Position numbers and translations under genes: made by a program. Below the pieces are notes generated by a model that had not been told where the DNA came from, searched no databases, and worked only from the letters and a program-made list of their open reading frames with translations. Below, piece after piece: positions 44,323 to 52,638 of a stretch of 64,000 nucleotides of DNA (position 1 is its first letter; each line of letters opens with the position of its first letter). Source of the DNA: Variovorax sp. HW608 (GTDB taxonomy: Bacteria; Pseudomonadota; Gammaproteobacteria; Burkholderiales; Burkholderiaceae_C). The stretch lies in the NCBI RefSeq assembly GCF_900090195.1, contig NZ_LT607803.1, positions 5,296,229-5,360,228 of the forward strand. The letters run 5' to 3'.

Positions 44323-45145
44323 ATGAGCCAATCCACCAGCAACACCCCACGTCTTCCCACCTATTTCATCTCGCACGGCGGCGGCCCCTGGCCGTGGATG
44401 AAGAAGGAAATGGGCCACGCCTACGACAAGCTCGAAGCCTCGCTGGCCGACATGCCGCGCCAGGTCGGCCGCCGGCCCGACGCGATCCTGATGGTCTCCG
44501 CGCACTGGGAGGAGTCGGCCTTCACCGTCCAGGGCAATCCGCGCCCGCCGATGATCTACGACTACGGCGGGGTTTCCGGCGCACACCTACGAGATTCACT
44601 ACGACGCCCCGGGTTCGCCCGAACTCGCGCGCCGCGTGCAGTCGCTGATCGAAGCGGCCGGGCTGCCCGTGCGCATCGATCCCGCGCGCGGCTTCGACCA
44701 CGGCATGTTCTCGCCGATGGCTGCGATCTATCCGAAGGCCGAAGTCCCGGTGGTGCAACTGTCGCTGCGGCGCGGGCTCGATCCGGCCGAGCACATCGCG
44801 CTGGGCCGTGCGATCGCGCCGCTGCGCGACGAGAACGTGCTGATCGTCGGCAGCGGCCTGAGCTACCACAACCTGCGCGCCTTCGGGCCGCAGGCGCGCG
44901 ATGTGTCGAAGGCGTTCGACGACTGGCTGAACGCCGCGGTGGTCGGCGCTACAGCCGGGCAGCGCAACGAACAGTTGCTGCAATGGTCGGCCGCGCCGGC
45001 CGCGCGCATCGCTCATCCGCGCGAGGAGCACCTGATCCCGCTGATGGTCGCCGTCGGCGCGGCCGAAGGCGAGGCGGGCGAGCGCGTCTACCACGAGGAC
45101 GCCTTCATGGGCGGCATCGCGGTGTCGAGCTTCAGGTTCGGATAG
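44323..45145 (+). pseudogene. DODA-type extradiol dioxygenase, frameshifted
   Basis: The first ~83 codons (from ATG 44323, AAGGAG upstream) encode the class III extradiol-dioxygenase N-terminus: YFISHGGGPWPWMKK and MVSAHWEESAFTVQG, with metal-ligand histidines. At 44569-44572 a GGGG run has one base too many: DYGGFPAHTYEIHYDAPG would follow if one G were removed, and the remainder (IDPARGFDHGMFSPMAAIYP, SGLSYHNLRAF, REEHLIPLMVAVGA) continues in the next frame to TAG 45145. A single-base insertion thus breaks an otherwise complete ~273-residue DODA gene; a sequencing error cannot be excluded. Confidence 0.85.
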
Positions 45146-45170
45146 CCCGCCGGCGCGTCACAATGCGCCG

Positions 45171-46061
45171 GTGCCTTATTTCTCGACCTACGAACCCCGC
45201 GCGGAGGCGGAAGCCGTCCGCCTGATCGAGCGCGTCGACGCGCTCGCCACCCACCACGATGTCGAACACGGCGGTGTCCGCGTGCGATGGCGCCGCTTCG
45301 GCAACGACACGTCGAATCCGCCGCTGGTGCTGCTGCACGGCGGCCATGGCAGCTGGATGCACTGGCTGCGCAACATCGGGGCGCTGTCGGCAGGCCGCAG
45401 CCTGTGGCTGCCGGACATGCCGGGCTTCAACGATTCCGATGCGATGCCTGAACCGGCGCCGGGGCAGCCGATGCTCGATGCCTTTCTCGACACGCTGGGC
45501 GCGACGCTCGACAGCCTCGTCGGGGTGGAAACCGGGATCGACCTCGGCGGCTTCTCCTTCGGCGGCCTGATCGCGTCCAGGCTCGGCGCGCGGCGCGGCC
45601 GCATCCGCCGGATGGTCCTGATGGGCAGCGGCGGCCACGGCACCTTGCGCCGCATGAAGGCGGACATGATCAACTGGCGTGCCGCCGCCGACCGCGACGA
45701 GGAACGTGCCGCACTGCTGCACAACCTCGCCGCGCTGATGCTGCACGAGAAGTCGTCCATCGACGCGCTGGCCTTCGCGATCCACGACATCTCGTGCCAC
45801 GGCACGCGCTTTCGCAGCAAGGAGATTTCGCAGTCCGGCGGCCTGCAGTCCGCACTCGACACCATCGGCGGGCCGCAGCTGCTCGTCTGGGGCGAGTACG
45901 ACGTCACGGCCGATCCGCGGCCGCTGGTGGGCGAGCTCGTCCGGGACCACCCGCTGCGCGAAGGCACGGTGATCGACGGGGCGGGGCACTGGGTGCAGTT
46001 CGAGCGCGCGGATGAAGTCAACGCGCGGGTGCTGCGCTTCCTCGCGGAGGCGCGCGCATGA
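45171..46061 (+). CDS. Alpha/beta-fold hydrolase
   Basis: A 296-residue hydrolase: oxyanion segment LVLLHGGHGSWMHW, nucleophile elbow LGGFSFGGLIAS (GFSFGG, Ser as nucleophile), late acid in VWGEYDVTADPRP and catalytic His in IDGAGHWVQFER. Substrate unknown; such enzymes frequently follow ring-cleavage dioxygenases. GTG 45171 is the start. It follows the broken DODA gene by 25 bases. Its stop lies in the first bases of a triplicated junction repeat. Confidence 0.85.
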   Translation: MPYFSTYEPRAEAEAVRLIERVDALATHHDVEHGGVRVRWRRFGNDTSNPPLVLLHGGHGSWMHWLRNIGALSAGRSLWLPDMPGFNDSDAMPEPAPGQPMLDAFLDTLGATLDSLVGVETGIDLGGFSFGGLIASRLGARRGRIRRMVLMGSGGHGTLRRMKADMINWRAAADRDEERAALLHNLAALMLHEKSSIDALAFAIHDISCHGTRFRSKEISQSGGLQSALDTIGGPQLLVWGEYDVTADPRPLVGELVRDHPLREGTVIDGAGHWVQFERADEVNARVLRFLAEARA

Positions 46062-46239
46062 GCCGCCCGGCCGTTCCGAAGGCGAATCCCGAAGCGCTGC
46101 TGCGCGAGGTTAGTCCAGTGAGCCGCCCGGCCGTTCCGAAGGCGAATCCCGAAGCGCTGCTGCGCGAGGGTAGTCCAGTGAGCCGCCCGGCCGCCCGTAG
46201 GCGAATCCCGAAGCGCCGCTGCGCGAGGGTAGTCCAGTG
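46058..46239 (+). repeat. Junction repeat family 1, three tandem units (copy B)
   Basis: Three head-to-tail units: 46058-46117, 46118-46177 and 46178-46236 (60, 60 and 59 bases), each beginning at ATG or GTG followed by AGCCGCC and ending TAGTCCA before the next GTG; the last GTG (46237) starts the GNAT gene. Units 1 and 2 differ by a few bases; unit 3 has lost a base and has further changes. Units 1-2 stay in frame (peptide start MSRPAVPKANPEALLRE); unit 3 shifts the frame. Confidence 0.9.
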
Positions 46240-46668
46240 ACCACGGTGATCGCCACCTATTCCGATGGGGTCCACCGCGCCGGTGTCGTCGCGCTGTGGC
46301 GCAAGACCTTCGACTATGGAACGCCGCACAACGACGCGGACTACTCGCTCGACCTGAAGCTCAAGGCCGATGACGGCCTGCTGTTCGTCGCGCTCGAAGG
46401 CGGCGCGGTGATCGGCACCACGATGGCGGGTTTCGACGGCCATCGCGGCTGGATCTACTCCGTGGCGGTCGATCCGTCCCATCGCCGCCGCGGCATCGGC
46501 GCCGCGCTGGTGCGGCACGCCGAGCGGGCGCTTTCGGCGCTCGGCTGCCCGAAGATCAATCTCCAGATCGTCAGCAGCAACGAGCAGGTGGTCGGCTTCT
46601 ACGAAGCGCTGGGCTTTTGCGTGGAGCCGCGCATCAGCATGGGCAAGCGGCTCCCCGGGCGCGGCTGA
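46237..46668 (+). CDS. GNAT-family N-acetyltransferase (YpeA-like)
   Basis: A 143-residue acetyltransferase. The acetyl-CoA loop motif is VAVDPSHRRRGIGAALVRHAE, preceded by beta strand GAVIGTTMAGFDG, followed by QIVSSNEQVVGFYEALGF. Close in style to YpeA/RimI. Substrate unknown. The GTG start is the last codon of the third junction-repeat unit, with GAGGGTAGTCCA as its ribosome-binding region. Confidence 0.88.
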   Translation: MTTVIATYSDGVHRAGVVALWRKTFDYGTPHNDADYSLDLKLKADDGLLFVALEGGAVIGTTMAGFDGHRGWIYSVAVDPSHRRRGIGAALVRHAERALSALGCPKINLQIVSSNEQVVGFYEALGFCVEPRISMGKRLPGRG

Positions 46669-46698
46669 GGCGAGGCCGGCCGGGCCGGTCCGTCGCTA

Positions 46699-47709
46699 CT
46701 ACTGCGCCTGCCTGGCCAGGCCCAGCTTGCGGATGATGTCGCCCCATTCGTCGTAGGTCGATCGCGTAAGCGCGGCCAGCGCCTGCGGGCTCGACGACTC
46801 CGCCTCATAGGCGCCCTGGCGGAAGAAGTCGCGCGTGGCCGGCATGGCCAGCACCTCCGCCAGCGCCGCGTTGAGCCGCGCGACCACCGCTTCGGGCATG
46901 CGCGGCGGTCCGTAGAAGCCGAGCCAGCTCGCCATGTCCACGCCCTTCACGCCCTGTTCGGCCATCGTCGGCACGTCGGGCAGCATCGGGCTGCGTTTCG
47001 GCGCGGCGACCGCCAGCATGCGGACCTTGCCGGTGGCAGTGTTCTGGATGGCATTGGGCGCCGCGTCGAAGTAGTACTGCACGCGGCCCGCGAGGAAGTC
47101 CTTGGCGGCATCGCTGCCGCCCTTGTAGGGCACATGCACCACGTCGAGCCCCGCCTGGCGCGCGAAGGCCTCGCCGTAGATGTGCGACGAAGTCCCGGTG
47201 CCGAAGGAGGCGTAGCTCATCTTGCCCGGATTGGCCTTGACGTAGGCGATCAGTTCCTGCACCGTCTTCGCGGGCACGCTCGCATGCACCGTCAGCACCA
47301 GCGGACCGCGCGCGCCGAGGGAGATCGGGGTCAGGTCCTTGAACGGGTCGTAGCGCACCTGCGCCAGCGTCTGCGGGTTCTGCGCCACCACGGAAGAGGG
47401 CGCATACATGAAGGTGTAGCCGTCGGGCGCGGAGCGGATGACTTCCTCGGTCGCGAGGATGAAGCTCGCGCCCGGCCGGTTCTCGACGATCACCGGCGTC
47501 TGCAGCACCTCGGCCAGCTTGTTGGCGACGAAGCGCGCCTGCGCGTCGGAGGCACCGCCCGCGGCGAGCCCGAGCACGATGCGGATCGTGCGGCCCTTCT
47601 CGGGAAAGGGCGCGGCGGCGGATGCGGCCAGCGGCAGCGCGCCGCCCGCGCACAGCGCAAGCCAGGTGGAGAAACGGCGGCGGTTCGGATTCGGCTGCAT
47701 GGTGCTCAT
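46699..47709 (-). CDS. Bug-family (TctC-like) periplasmic solute receptor 1
   Basis: A 336-residue receptor of the tripartite tricarboxylate transporter type. N-terminal export signal with NRRRFSTWLALCAGGALPLAAS, then KGRTIRIVLGLAAGGASDAQARFVANKL, ENRPGASFILA and HVPYKGGSDAAKDFLAGRVQY. Bug proteins bind small carboxylates; ligand unknown. Its ATG overlaps the stop of receptor 2 (ATGA). It is strikingly similar to receptor 2 next door and no TctA/TctB membrane subunits are in the window. Confidence 0.9.
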   Translation of the reverse strand: MSTMQPNPNRRRFSTWLALCAGGALPLAASAAAPFPEKGRTIRIVLGLAAGGASDAQARFVANKLAEVLQTPVIVENRPGASFILATEEVIRSAPDGYTFMYAPSSVVAQNPQTLAQVRYDPFKDLTPISLGARGPLVLTVHASVPAKTVQELIAYVKANPGKMSYASFGTGTSSHIYGEAFARQAGLDVVHVPYKGGSDAAKDFLAGRVQYYFDAAPNAIQNTATGKVRMLAVAAPKRSPMLPDVPTMAEQGVKGVDMASWLGFYGPPRMPEAVVARLNAALAEVLAMPATRDFFRQGAYEAESSSPQALAALTRSTYDEWGDIIRKLGLARQAQ

Positions 47710-48701
47710 TGCTTGGTCAATCCGACTTGCTGGACCATGGTGCCCCAGCGCTCGTAGGTGGAGCGCGTGATGCTGGCGAATTCCTCCGATGTGGTGGCGC
47801 CGGCCTCGTAGCCGCCGCTGCGGTAGAACTCCTGCACCTGCGGCATCGCCAGGACCTTCGCGAGCGCCGCATTCAGCGTGGCGACCACCGGCGCCGGCAT
47901 GCGCGCCGGTCCGTAGAAGCCGAGCCAGCTCGGCAGGTCGAGTCCGGCGAATCCCTCCTCGGCGAAGGTCGGCACCTCGGGCATTGCGGCGATGCGTGCG
48001 CTGGCGGCCACCGCGAGGATCTTCACCTTGCCCGTGGCCGAGGCGATGACCGCCGACGAGGCCGAGTCGAACATGTACTGCACGCGCCCGCCGATCAGGT
48101 CCCGGGCGGCGTCGGAACCGCCCTTGTACGGAACGTGCACCGCGTCGATGCCGGTCTTCTTCACGAAGGCCTCGCCGTAGATGTGCGAGGAGGTGCCGGT
48201 GCCGAACGAGGCGTAGCTCACCTTGCCGGGATGGGCCTTCACGTAGGCGACCAGTTCCTTCACGCTGGCGGCGGGCACCGTGGTGCTGATCGACAGGACC
48301 AGCGGCCCGCGCCCGCCCATCGAGATCGCGGTGAAGTCCTTGAACGGGTCGTAGGGCACCTGCGCGAAGGTGTGCGGGTTCTGCGCCATCGTGGAGGAGG
48401 GCGCGTAGAGCAGCGTGTAGCCGTCGGGCTGGGCGCGCGCGACCTCGCTGGCGGCCAGCATGGTGCTCGCACCCGGCTTGTTGTCGACGATCACGGCGGT
48501 GTTCAGCACTTCGCCGAGCTTCTGCGCCACGATGCGCGCCTGCGCGTCGGTGCCGCCGCCGGCGGTGAAGCCGACGACGATGCGGATCGGTTTGCCCGCA
48601 ACCGGAAAGGCCTGCGCACTCGCAGCCGCCGGCATCAGGCCGAGCAGGGCCGCGGCGCCGAGCGCGGTGCCGAAGGCGCGCCGGACAGCGTCGAACTTCA
48701 T
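47706..48701 (-). CDS. Bug-family (TctC-like) periplasmic solute receptor 2
   Basis: A 331-residue receptor with a signal peptide (ALGAAALLGLMPAAASAQA) and family blocks GKPIRIVVGFTAGGGTDAQARIVAQKL, DNKPGASTMLA, SYASFGTGTSSHIYGEAF and HVPYKGGSDAARDLIGGRVQY. The block SYASFGTGTSSHIYGEAF is shared letter for letter with receptor 1, so the two arose by tandem duplication. The gene is divergent from the FAD oxidoreductase gene at 48864, sharing an AT-rich control region. I chose ATG 48701; an upstream in-frame extension lacks support. Confidence 0.9.
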   Translation of the reverse strand: MKFDAVRRAFGTALGAAALLGLMPAAASAQAFPVAGKPIRIVVGFTAGGGTDAQARIVAQKLGEVLNTAVIVDNKPGASTMLAASEVARAQPDGYTLLYAPSSTMAQNPHTFAQVPYDPFKDFTAISMGGRGPLVLSISTTVPAASVKELVAYVKAHPGKVSYASFGTGTSSHIYGEAFVKKTGIDAVHVPYKGGSDAARDLIGGRVQYMFDSASSAVIASATGKVKILAVAASARIAAMPEVPTFAEEGFAGLDLPSWLGFYGPARMPAPVVATLNAALAKVLAMPQVQEFYRSGGYEAGATTSEEFASITRSTYERWGTMVQQVGLTKQ

Positions 48702-48762
48702 GATGAATGTCTCTGTGTTATTCACGGATACCAATCATCATGTCCATAAAACTGATAATAGT

Positions 48763-48778
48763 TCAGGGAATACCCTGA
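48763..48778. promoter_or_regulatory. Palindrome in the divergent region of the aconitase X cluster
   Basis: TCAGGG-AATA-CCCTGA is a perfect inverted repeat (6-bp arms) in the AT-rich 162-bp gap between the Bug gene pair and the FAD oxidoreductase. Palindromes of this size fit IclR-type operators, and an IclR gene lies in the cluster. Inference only. Confidence 0.45.
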
Positions 48779-48863
48779 GAACAAGGGATAATAAATTCGA
48801 AAAATGGAAAGCGAAATCAAAATATCATCCGATCCATCGAATCAGACATCTCCGAACGAACGC

Positions 48864-50321
48864 ATGAAAACTGTCGTCCGCACCGATGAGCGCATCCTGT
48901 CCTCGGACATCTTCGAACGCGACAGCCGCGCCAGGCGGCCCGACCACGGCCATTGGGCCGAGCCCGGCAAGGAGATCCCCATCTATCACCGCTGCGGCGT
49001 GCTGGTGGTGGGCGGCGGTCCGTCGGGCACCGCCGCCGCCGCGGCAGCCGCCCAGGCGGGCGCCGACGTCGCACTGCTCGAGCGCTACAACCACCTGGGC
49101 GGCCTGTCCACCGGCGGCCTCGTTATCTGGATCGACCGCATGACCGACTGGGAGGGCCGGCTGGTCATCCGCGGCTTTGCCGAGGAGCTGTTCGACCGCC
49201 TGCCGGCCGACGCCATCGCCGGCCCCGCGCGCGGCGACTGGGGTTCGCAGGACGTGGCCAAGGCCGCCCACTGGTCGCAGCGCACCGCCGCCTACCACGG
49301 CATCGTCACCTGGTCGCCGACCATCGACCCCGAGCGCCTCAAGCTCTTGTCGCAGGAGATCGTGCTGGAGCGCGACGTGAAGCTCATCTACCACTCGTGG
49401 GCGGCGATTCCGATCGTGCAGGACGGCGCCGTGAAGGGCGTGGTGTTCGAGAGCAAGGAAGGGCGCATGGCGATCATGGCCGACGTGGTGGTCGATGCCA
49501 CCGGCGACGGCGACCTGTTCGCGCGCGCCGGCGCCGCCTACGTGAACGACATCGAGGAAGCCGACGTGCACCACTGCATGAACACCTCGTGGCTGTTCGG
49601 CGGCGTCGACATGAACCGCTGGATCGAATTCAAGGCCGGCCAGCCCGAAGCCTTCTCCGCCTTCATGGCGCGCGGCCGCGAGCAGTGCGGCCTGTTCGAG
49701 CGGCCCTTCGTCTCGTGGCGCAACGACGTGGCGCTGTTCATGGGGCCGCGCCAGTCGGGCTATTCGGCGCTCGACGTGGACGATCTCACGGCGGTGGAAG
49801 TCCGCTCGCACCGCGCGATGGTGCAGCACCTCGATTACTTCCGCGCCCATGCGCCGGGTTTCGAGAATGCCTTCCTGATGCTGAGCGCGCCGCAGATCGG
49901 CGTGCGCCATGCGCGCCGGCTCAGCGGCGTGGGCGCCGTGCTGCGCAGCCAGTGGCCCGACGGCGTGGCGCTGGCGGACGAGATCGGCGTGTCGCCCGCG
50001 GTGTCGCCGAAGTTCCCGAACATCTCCATTCCCTATGGCGCGCTGGTGCCGCAGCAACTCGACGGCCTGCTGGCCTGCGGACGCCACATCTCGTGCGACC
50101 GCAACTCGCACGGGTTCATGCGCGAGATCCCGCAGTGCTGGATCACCGGGCAGGCCGCGGGCGTGGCGGCGGCGCTGGCCTCGCGCGGCGGCATCGCGCC
50201 GCGCTTCGTCGATGTCGGCGCGCTGCAGTCCGAACTGCTGCGCCAGGGCGTCTACCTGCGTCCCGGCGCGGGTCAGGGCCATGCCGCATCAGTGATGGCG
50301 ACGGCCGAGGCGGGCCTCTGA
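48864..50321 (+). CDS. FAD-dependent oxidoreductase of the aconitase X cluster
   Basis: A ~485-residue flavoprotein of the FAD_oxidored family. The dinucleotide motif is VLVVGGGPSGTAAAAAAAQAGADVALLERYNHLGGLSTGG; a second FAD segment is DVVVDATGDGDLFARAGAAY; the C-terminal part holds LLACGRHISCDRNSHGFMREIPQCWITGQAAG. Probably dehydrogenates a small hydroxy acid or amine; exact substrate unknown. First gene of the rightward cluster. The start is uncertain: ATG 48864 gives a compact N-terminus, ATG 48804 would add 20 low-complexity residues. Confidence 0.85.
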   Translation: MKTVVRTDERILSSDIFERDSRARRPDHGHWAEPGKEIPIYHRCGVLVVGGGPSGTAAAAAAAQAGADVALLERYNHLGGLSTGGLVIWIDRMTDWEGRLVIRGFAEELFDRLPADAIAGPARGDWGSQDVAKAAHWSQRTAAYHGIVTWSPTIDPERLKLLSQEIVLERDVKLIYHSWAAIPIVQDGAVKGVVFESKEGRMAIMADVVVDATGDGDLFARAGAAYVNDIEEADVHHCMNTSWLFGGVDMNRWIEFKAGQPEAFSAFMARGREQCGLFERPFVSWRNDVALFMGPRQSGYSALDVDDLTAVEVRSHRAMVQHLDYFRAHAPGFENAFLMLSAPQIGVRHARRLSGVGAVLRSQWPDGVALADEIGVSPAVSPKFPNISIPYGALVPQQLDGLLACGRHISCDRNSHGFMREIPQCWITGQAAGVAAALASRGGIAPRFVDVGALQSELLRQGVYLRPGAGQGHAASVMATAEAGL

Positions 50322-50393
50322 GGGCGCCCCATGCCACCGTCGGACCTCACTGTGCGAGCCTCTACATTGGAGCCACTTCCCAAGGGTTCCACC

Positions 50394-51236
50394 ATGGCCA
50401 CTGACAAGAACGACCTCTCCATTTCCGCCGCCGAGACGGCCGATGCGCGCGGCGAACGCTCCGACACCGTGAGCGCACTGGAGCGCGGCATCTCGGTGCT
50501 GCGCTGCTTCAGCGAAGAGCAGCCGGTGCTCGGCCATGCCGACGTCGCGCGCATGACCGGCATCCCGCGCCCGACGGTGAACCGGCTGGTCGCCACGCTG
50601 CTCGCCATGGGCATGCTCAAGCCGGCGCCGGCGGCCGACCGCTTCATGCTCGGCCCGGGCGTGGTGTCGCTGGCGCGGGTGTTCCTCGGCAGCCTCGATG
50701 TGCGCGCGGTCGCGCGTCCCAGCATGCAGGCGATGGCGGAGGAGATGGGCGCATCGGTCTACCTCGCGGTGCGCGACGGCATGGAGATGGTGCTGATCGA
50801 GGCCTGCCGGCCGCGCTCGTCGATGCTGTCGGCGCGGCTCGACGTCGGTTCGCGCGCGCCGCTGGCCAACTCGGCGCTCGGCCGCGCCTACCTGTCGGCC
50901 TTGCCGGAGGCGCAGCGCAACCAGCTCGTCGATTCGATGCGCCTGCTGCGCGGGCCCGAGTGGGGCGGCATCGAGCCCGCGATGAACCGCGCCATCGGCG
51001 AATCGAAGCGGCTGGGCTTTTGCCTCTCGCTCGGCGAGTTCCACCGCGAAATCAACTCGGTGTCGGTGCCGCTGATCGGCCCGGACGGCGAGGTCATGGC
51101 GCTCAACGGCGGCGGCGCGGCGTTCGTCTTCACCGAAGAGCGGCTGCGCAACGAACTCGCACCCCGGCTGCACGACATCGCGCTGACCATCGCGCGCGAC
51201 ATCGGCGGCCACGTACCCACACCCTCGTCGGGCTAG
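50394..51236 (+). CDS. IclR-family transcriptional regulator
   Basis: A 280-residue IclR regulator: winged helix ~20-85 (ALERGISVLRCFSEEQPVLGHADVARMTGIPRPTVNRLVATL), effector domain ~100-275 ending with a GEVMALNGGGAAF block. ATG 50394 (MATDKNDLS) has AAGGG nine bases upstream. It is inside the cluster, between the FAD oxidoreductase and the aconitase X genes, and likely controls it from the palindrome at 48763-48778. The ligand is unknown, probably a carboxylate intermediate. Confidence 0.9.
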   Translation: MATDKNDLSISAAETADARGERSDTVSALERGISVLRCFSEEQPVLGHADVARMTGIPRPTVNRLVATLLAMGMLKPAPAADRFMLGPGVVSLARVFLGSLDVRAVARPSMQAMAEEMGASVYLAVRDGMEMVLIEACRPRSSMLSARLDVGSRAPLANSALGRAYLSALPEAQRNQLVDSMRLLRGPEWGGIEPAMNRAIGESKRLGFCLSLGEFHREINSVSVPLIGPDGEVMALNGGGAAFVFTEERLRNELAPRLHDIALTIARDIGGHVPTPSSG

Positions 51237-51278
51237 CAGTCGGGGATTCCCCCGATCACGAAGAACGGAGACACAGGC

Positions 51279-52574
51279 ATGCACCTGAGCGATGAAGAAA
51301 AAGCCATGCGCGACGGCCGCGACGGACCGGCCGTGCAGAAGGCGATGGACCTGCTGATACGTTACGGCGAGGCCCTGGACGCCGAGCGGCTGGTCGAGAC
51401 GCGCAACGTCTGCGCTTCGATCACATCGACCACGCCGTTCCAGCGCGACTTCGCCCTGGCCCGCGGCGGCGGCATGGATGCGGTGTTCTCCGAGTTCAGC
51501 CTCGACAGCCAGGAGACGGTCGAGATCCCGAAGTTCAAGGTGTTCACGAGCCACCTGCAATTGGGCTTCGACCCCGGCCAGCCCGAACGCATGGGCGTGA
51601 GCGAGGAGATCGTGCGCTTCTACGACAAGAGCGAGCGGCACGCTGCGAGCCTGGGCGCGCAGATCATGAACACCTGCACGCCCTACCAGGTGGGCAACAT
51701 CCCGACGCGCGGCGAGCACTGCGCGTGGATGGAGTCGTCGGCGGTCGTGTACTGCAATTCGGTGCTCGGCGCGCGCACCAACACCGAGGGCCGCGAGAGC
51801 ACCGGCGCCGCGATGCTCACCGGCCGCATCCCGTACTGGGGCTACCACCTGGACGAGAACCGCCGCGCCACGCATGTGGTCGAGCTCGACATCGAGGTCG
51901 AGTCGGTGCAGGACTGGGGCCTGCTCGGCTACTACATCGGCGACCAGGTGCAGGAGCGCGTGCCCGTGGTGCACAGCCGGCGCGGCATTGCGCGCGTGCC
52001 GAACCTGCCGCGCCTCAAGCACTTCGGCGCCGCCGCGTCATCTTCGGGCGGCGTGGAGATGTACCACATCGTCGGCGTCACGCCCGAGGCGCTCACGCTC
52101 GAGCAGGCGCTCGGCGGACGCGCGCCCGCCCGGGTGCTGCGCTATGGCGAGGCCGAGCGCCGCGCCACCTACGAGAAGATCAACAGCACCGGCAGGGAGG
52201 CCGAGGTGCAGTACGTGATGCTCGGCTGCCCGCACTACACGATCGAGCAGATCTGGGAAGCGGCCCAGCTCCTCGAAGGGCGCAAGGTGCATCCGGACTG
52301 CGAGCTGTGGATCTTCACGCCGCGCGCCATCAAGTCGCTGGCCGACCGCAACGGCTACACGAAGATCATCGAAGACGCGGGCGGCATCCTGATGACCGAC
52401 AGCTGTTCCGCCATGAGCCGCGCGGTGCCCAGGGGCACGAAGACCGTCGCGCTCGATTCGGCCAAGCAGGCCCACTACCTGCCCGCCATCCTCGGCGTGC
52501 AGGCCTGGTTCGGCAGCACCGCCGAATGCATCGATGCGGCCTGCACCGGCCGCTGGAAAGGATTCCAGGCATGA
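51279..52574 (+). CDS. Aconitase X large subunit (dehydratase)
   Basis: A 431-residue AcnX catalytic subunit. Characterised relatives include bacterial cis-3-hydroxy-L-proline dehydratase and archaeal mevalonate-5-phosphate dehydratase. Candidate iron-sulfur ligands are Cys133 (MNTCTPYQ), Cys317 (MLGCPHYT) and Cys376 (TDSCSAMSR). Other family blocks: GEHCAWMESSAVVYCNSVLGARTN and HFGAAASSSGGVEMYHIVG. Split large and small subunits here, unlike the fused type. GGAG precedes ATG 51279. The stop overlaps the first base of junction-repeat copy C. Confidence 0.92.
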   Translation: MHLSDEEKAMRDGRDGPAVQKAMDLLIRYGEALDAERLVETRNVCASITSTTPFQRDFALARGGGMDAVFSEFSLDSQETVEIPKFKVFTSHLQLGFDPGQPERMGVSEEIVRFYDKSERHAASLGAQIMNTCTPYQVGNIPTRGEHCAWMESSAVVYCNSVLGARTNTEGRESTGAAMLTGRIPYWGYHLDENRRATHVVELDIEVESVQDWGLLGYYIGDQVQERVPVVHSRRGIARVPNLPRLKHFGAAASSSGGVEMYHIVGVTPEALTLEQALGGRAPARVLRYGEAERRATYEKINSTGREAEVQYVMLGCPHYTIEQIWEAAQLLEGRKVHPDCELWIFTPRAIKSLADRNGYTKIIEDAGGILMTDSCSAMSRAVPRGTKTVALDSAKQAHYLPAILGVQAWFGSTAECIDAACTGRWKGFQA

Positions 52575-52638
52575 GCCCCCGCCCGGCCGCTCCGAAGGGG
52601 GCTCGCACCGCAGTGCGAAGCACGGAGGTTATCTAATG
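52571..52638 (+). repeat. Junction repeat family 1, diverged copy C (AcnX large / small subunit)
   Basis: It runs from the ATGA containing the large-subunit stop to ATG of the small-subunit gene, 65 bases later. It shares CCCGGCCGCTCCGAAGG with copy D and ends GCACGGAGGTTATCTAATG; the middle has diverged (a GGGGCTCGCACCGCAGTGC segment replaces GCGAATACCGAAGCGC). GGAGG, seven bases before the ATG, is a full Shine-Dalgarno for the small subunit. Confidence 0.7.

Noticed and set aside
44569..44572. Phase variation by the GGGG run in the dioxygenase gene
   Set aside because: Four G are too few for frequent slippage; a fixed mutation or sequencing error is more likely.
46058..46240. The tandem repeat region as a CRISPR array or a 60-residue gene
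   Set aside because: Units are contiguous without spacers, so it is no CRISPR. The frame is the repeat peptide and shifts in unit 3; better seen as a repeat leader.
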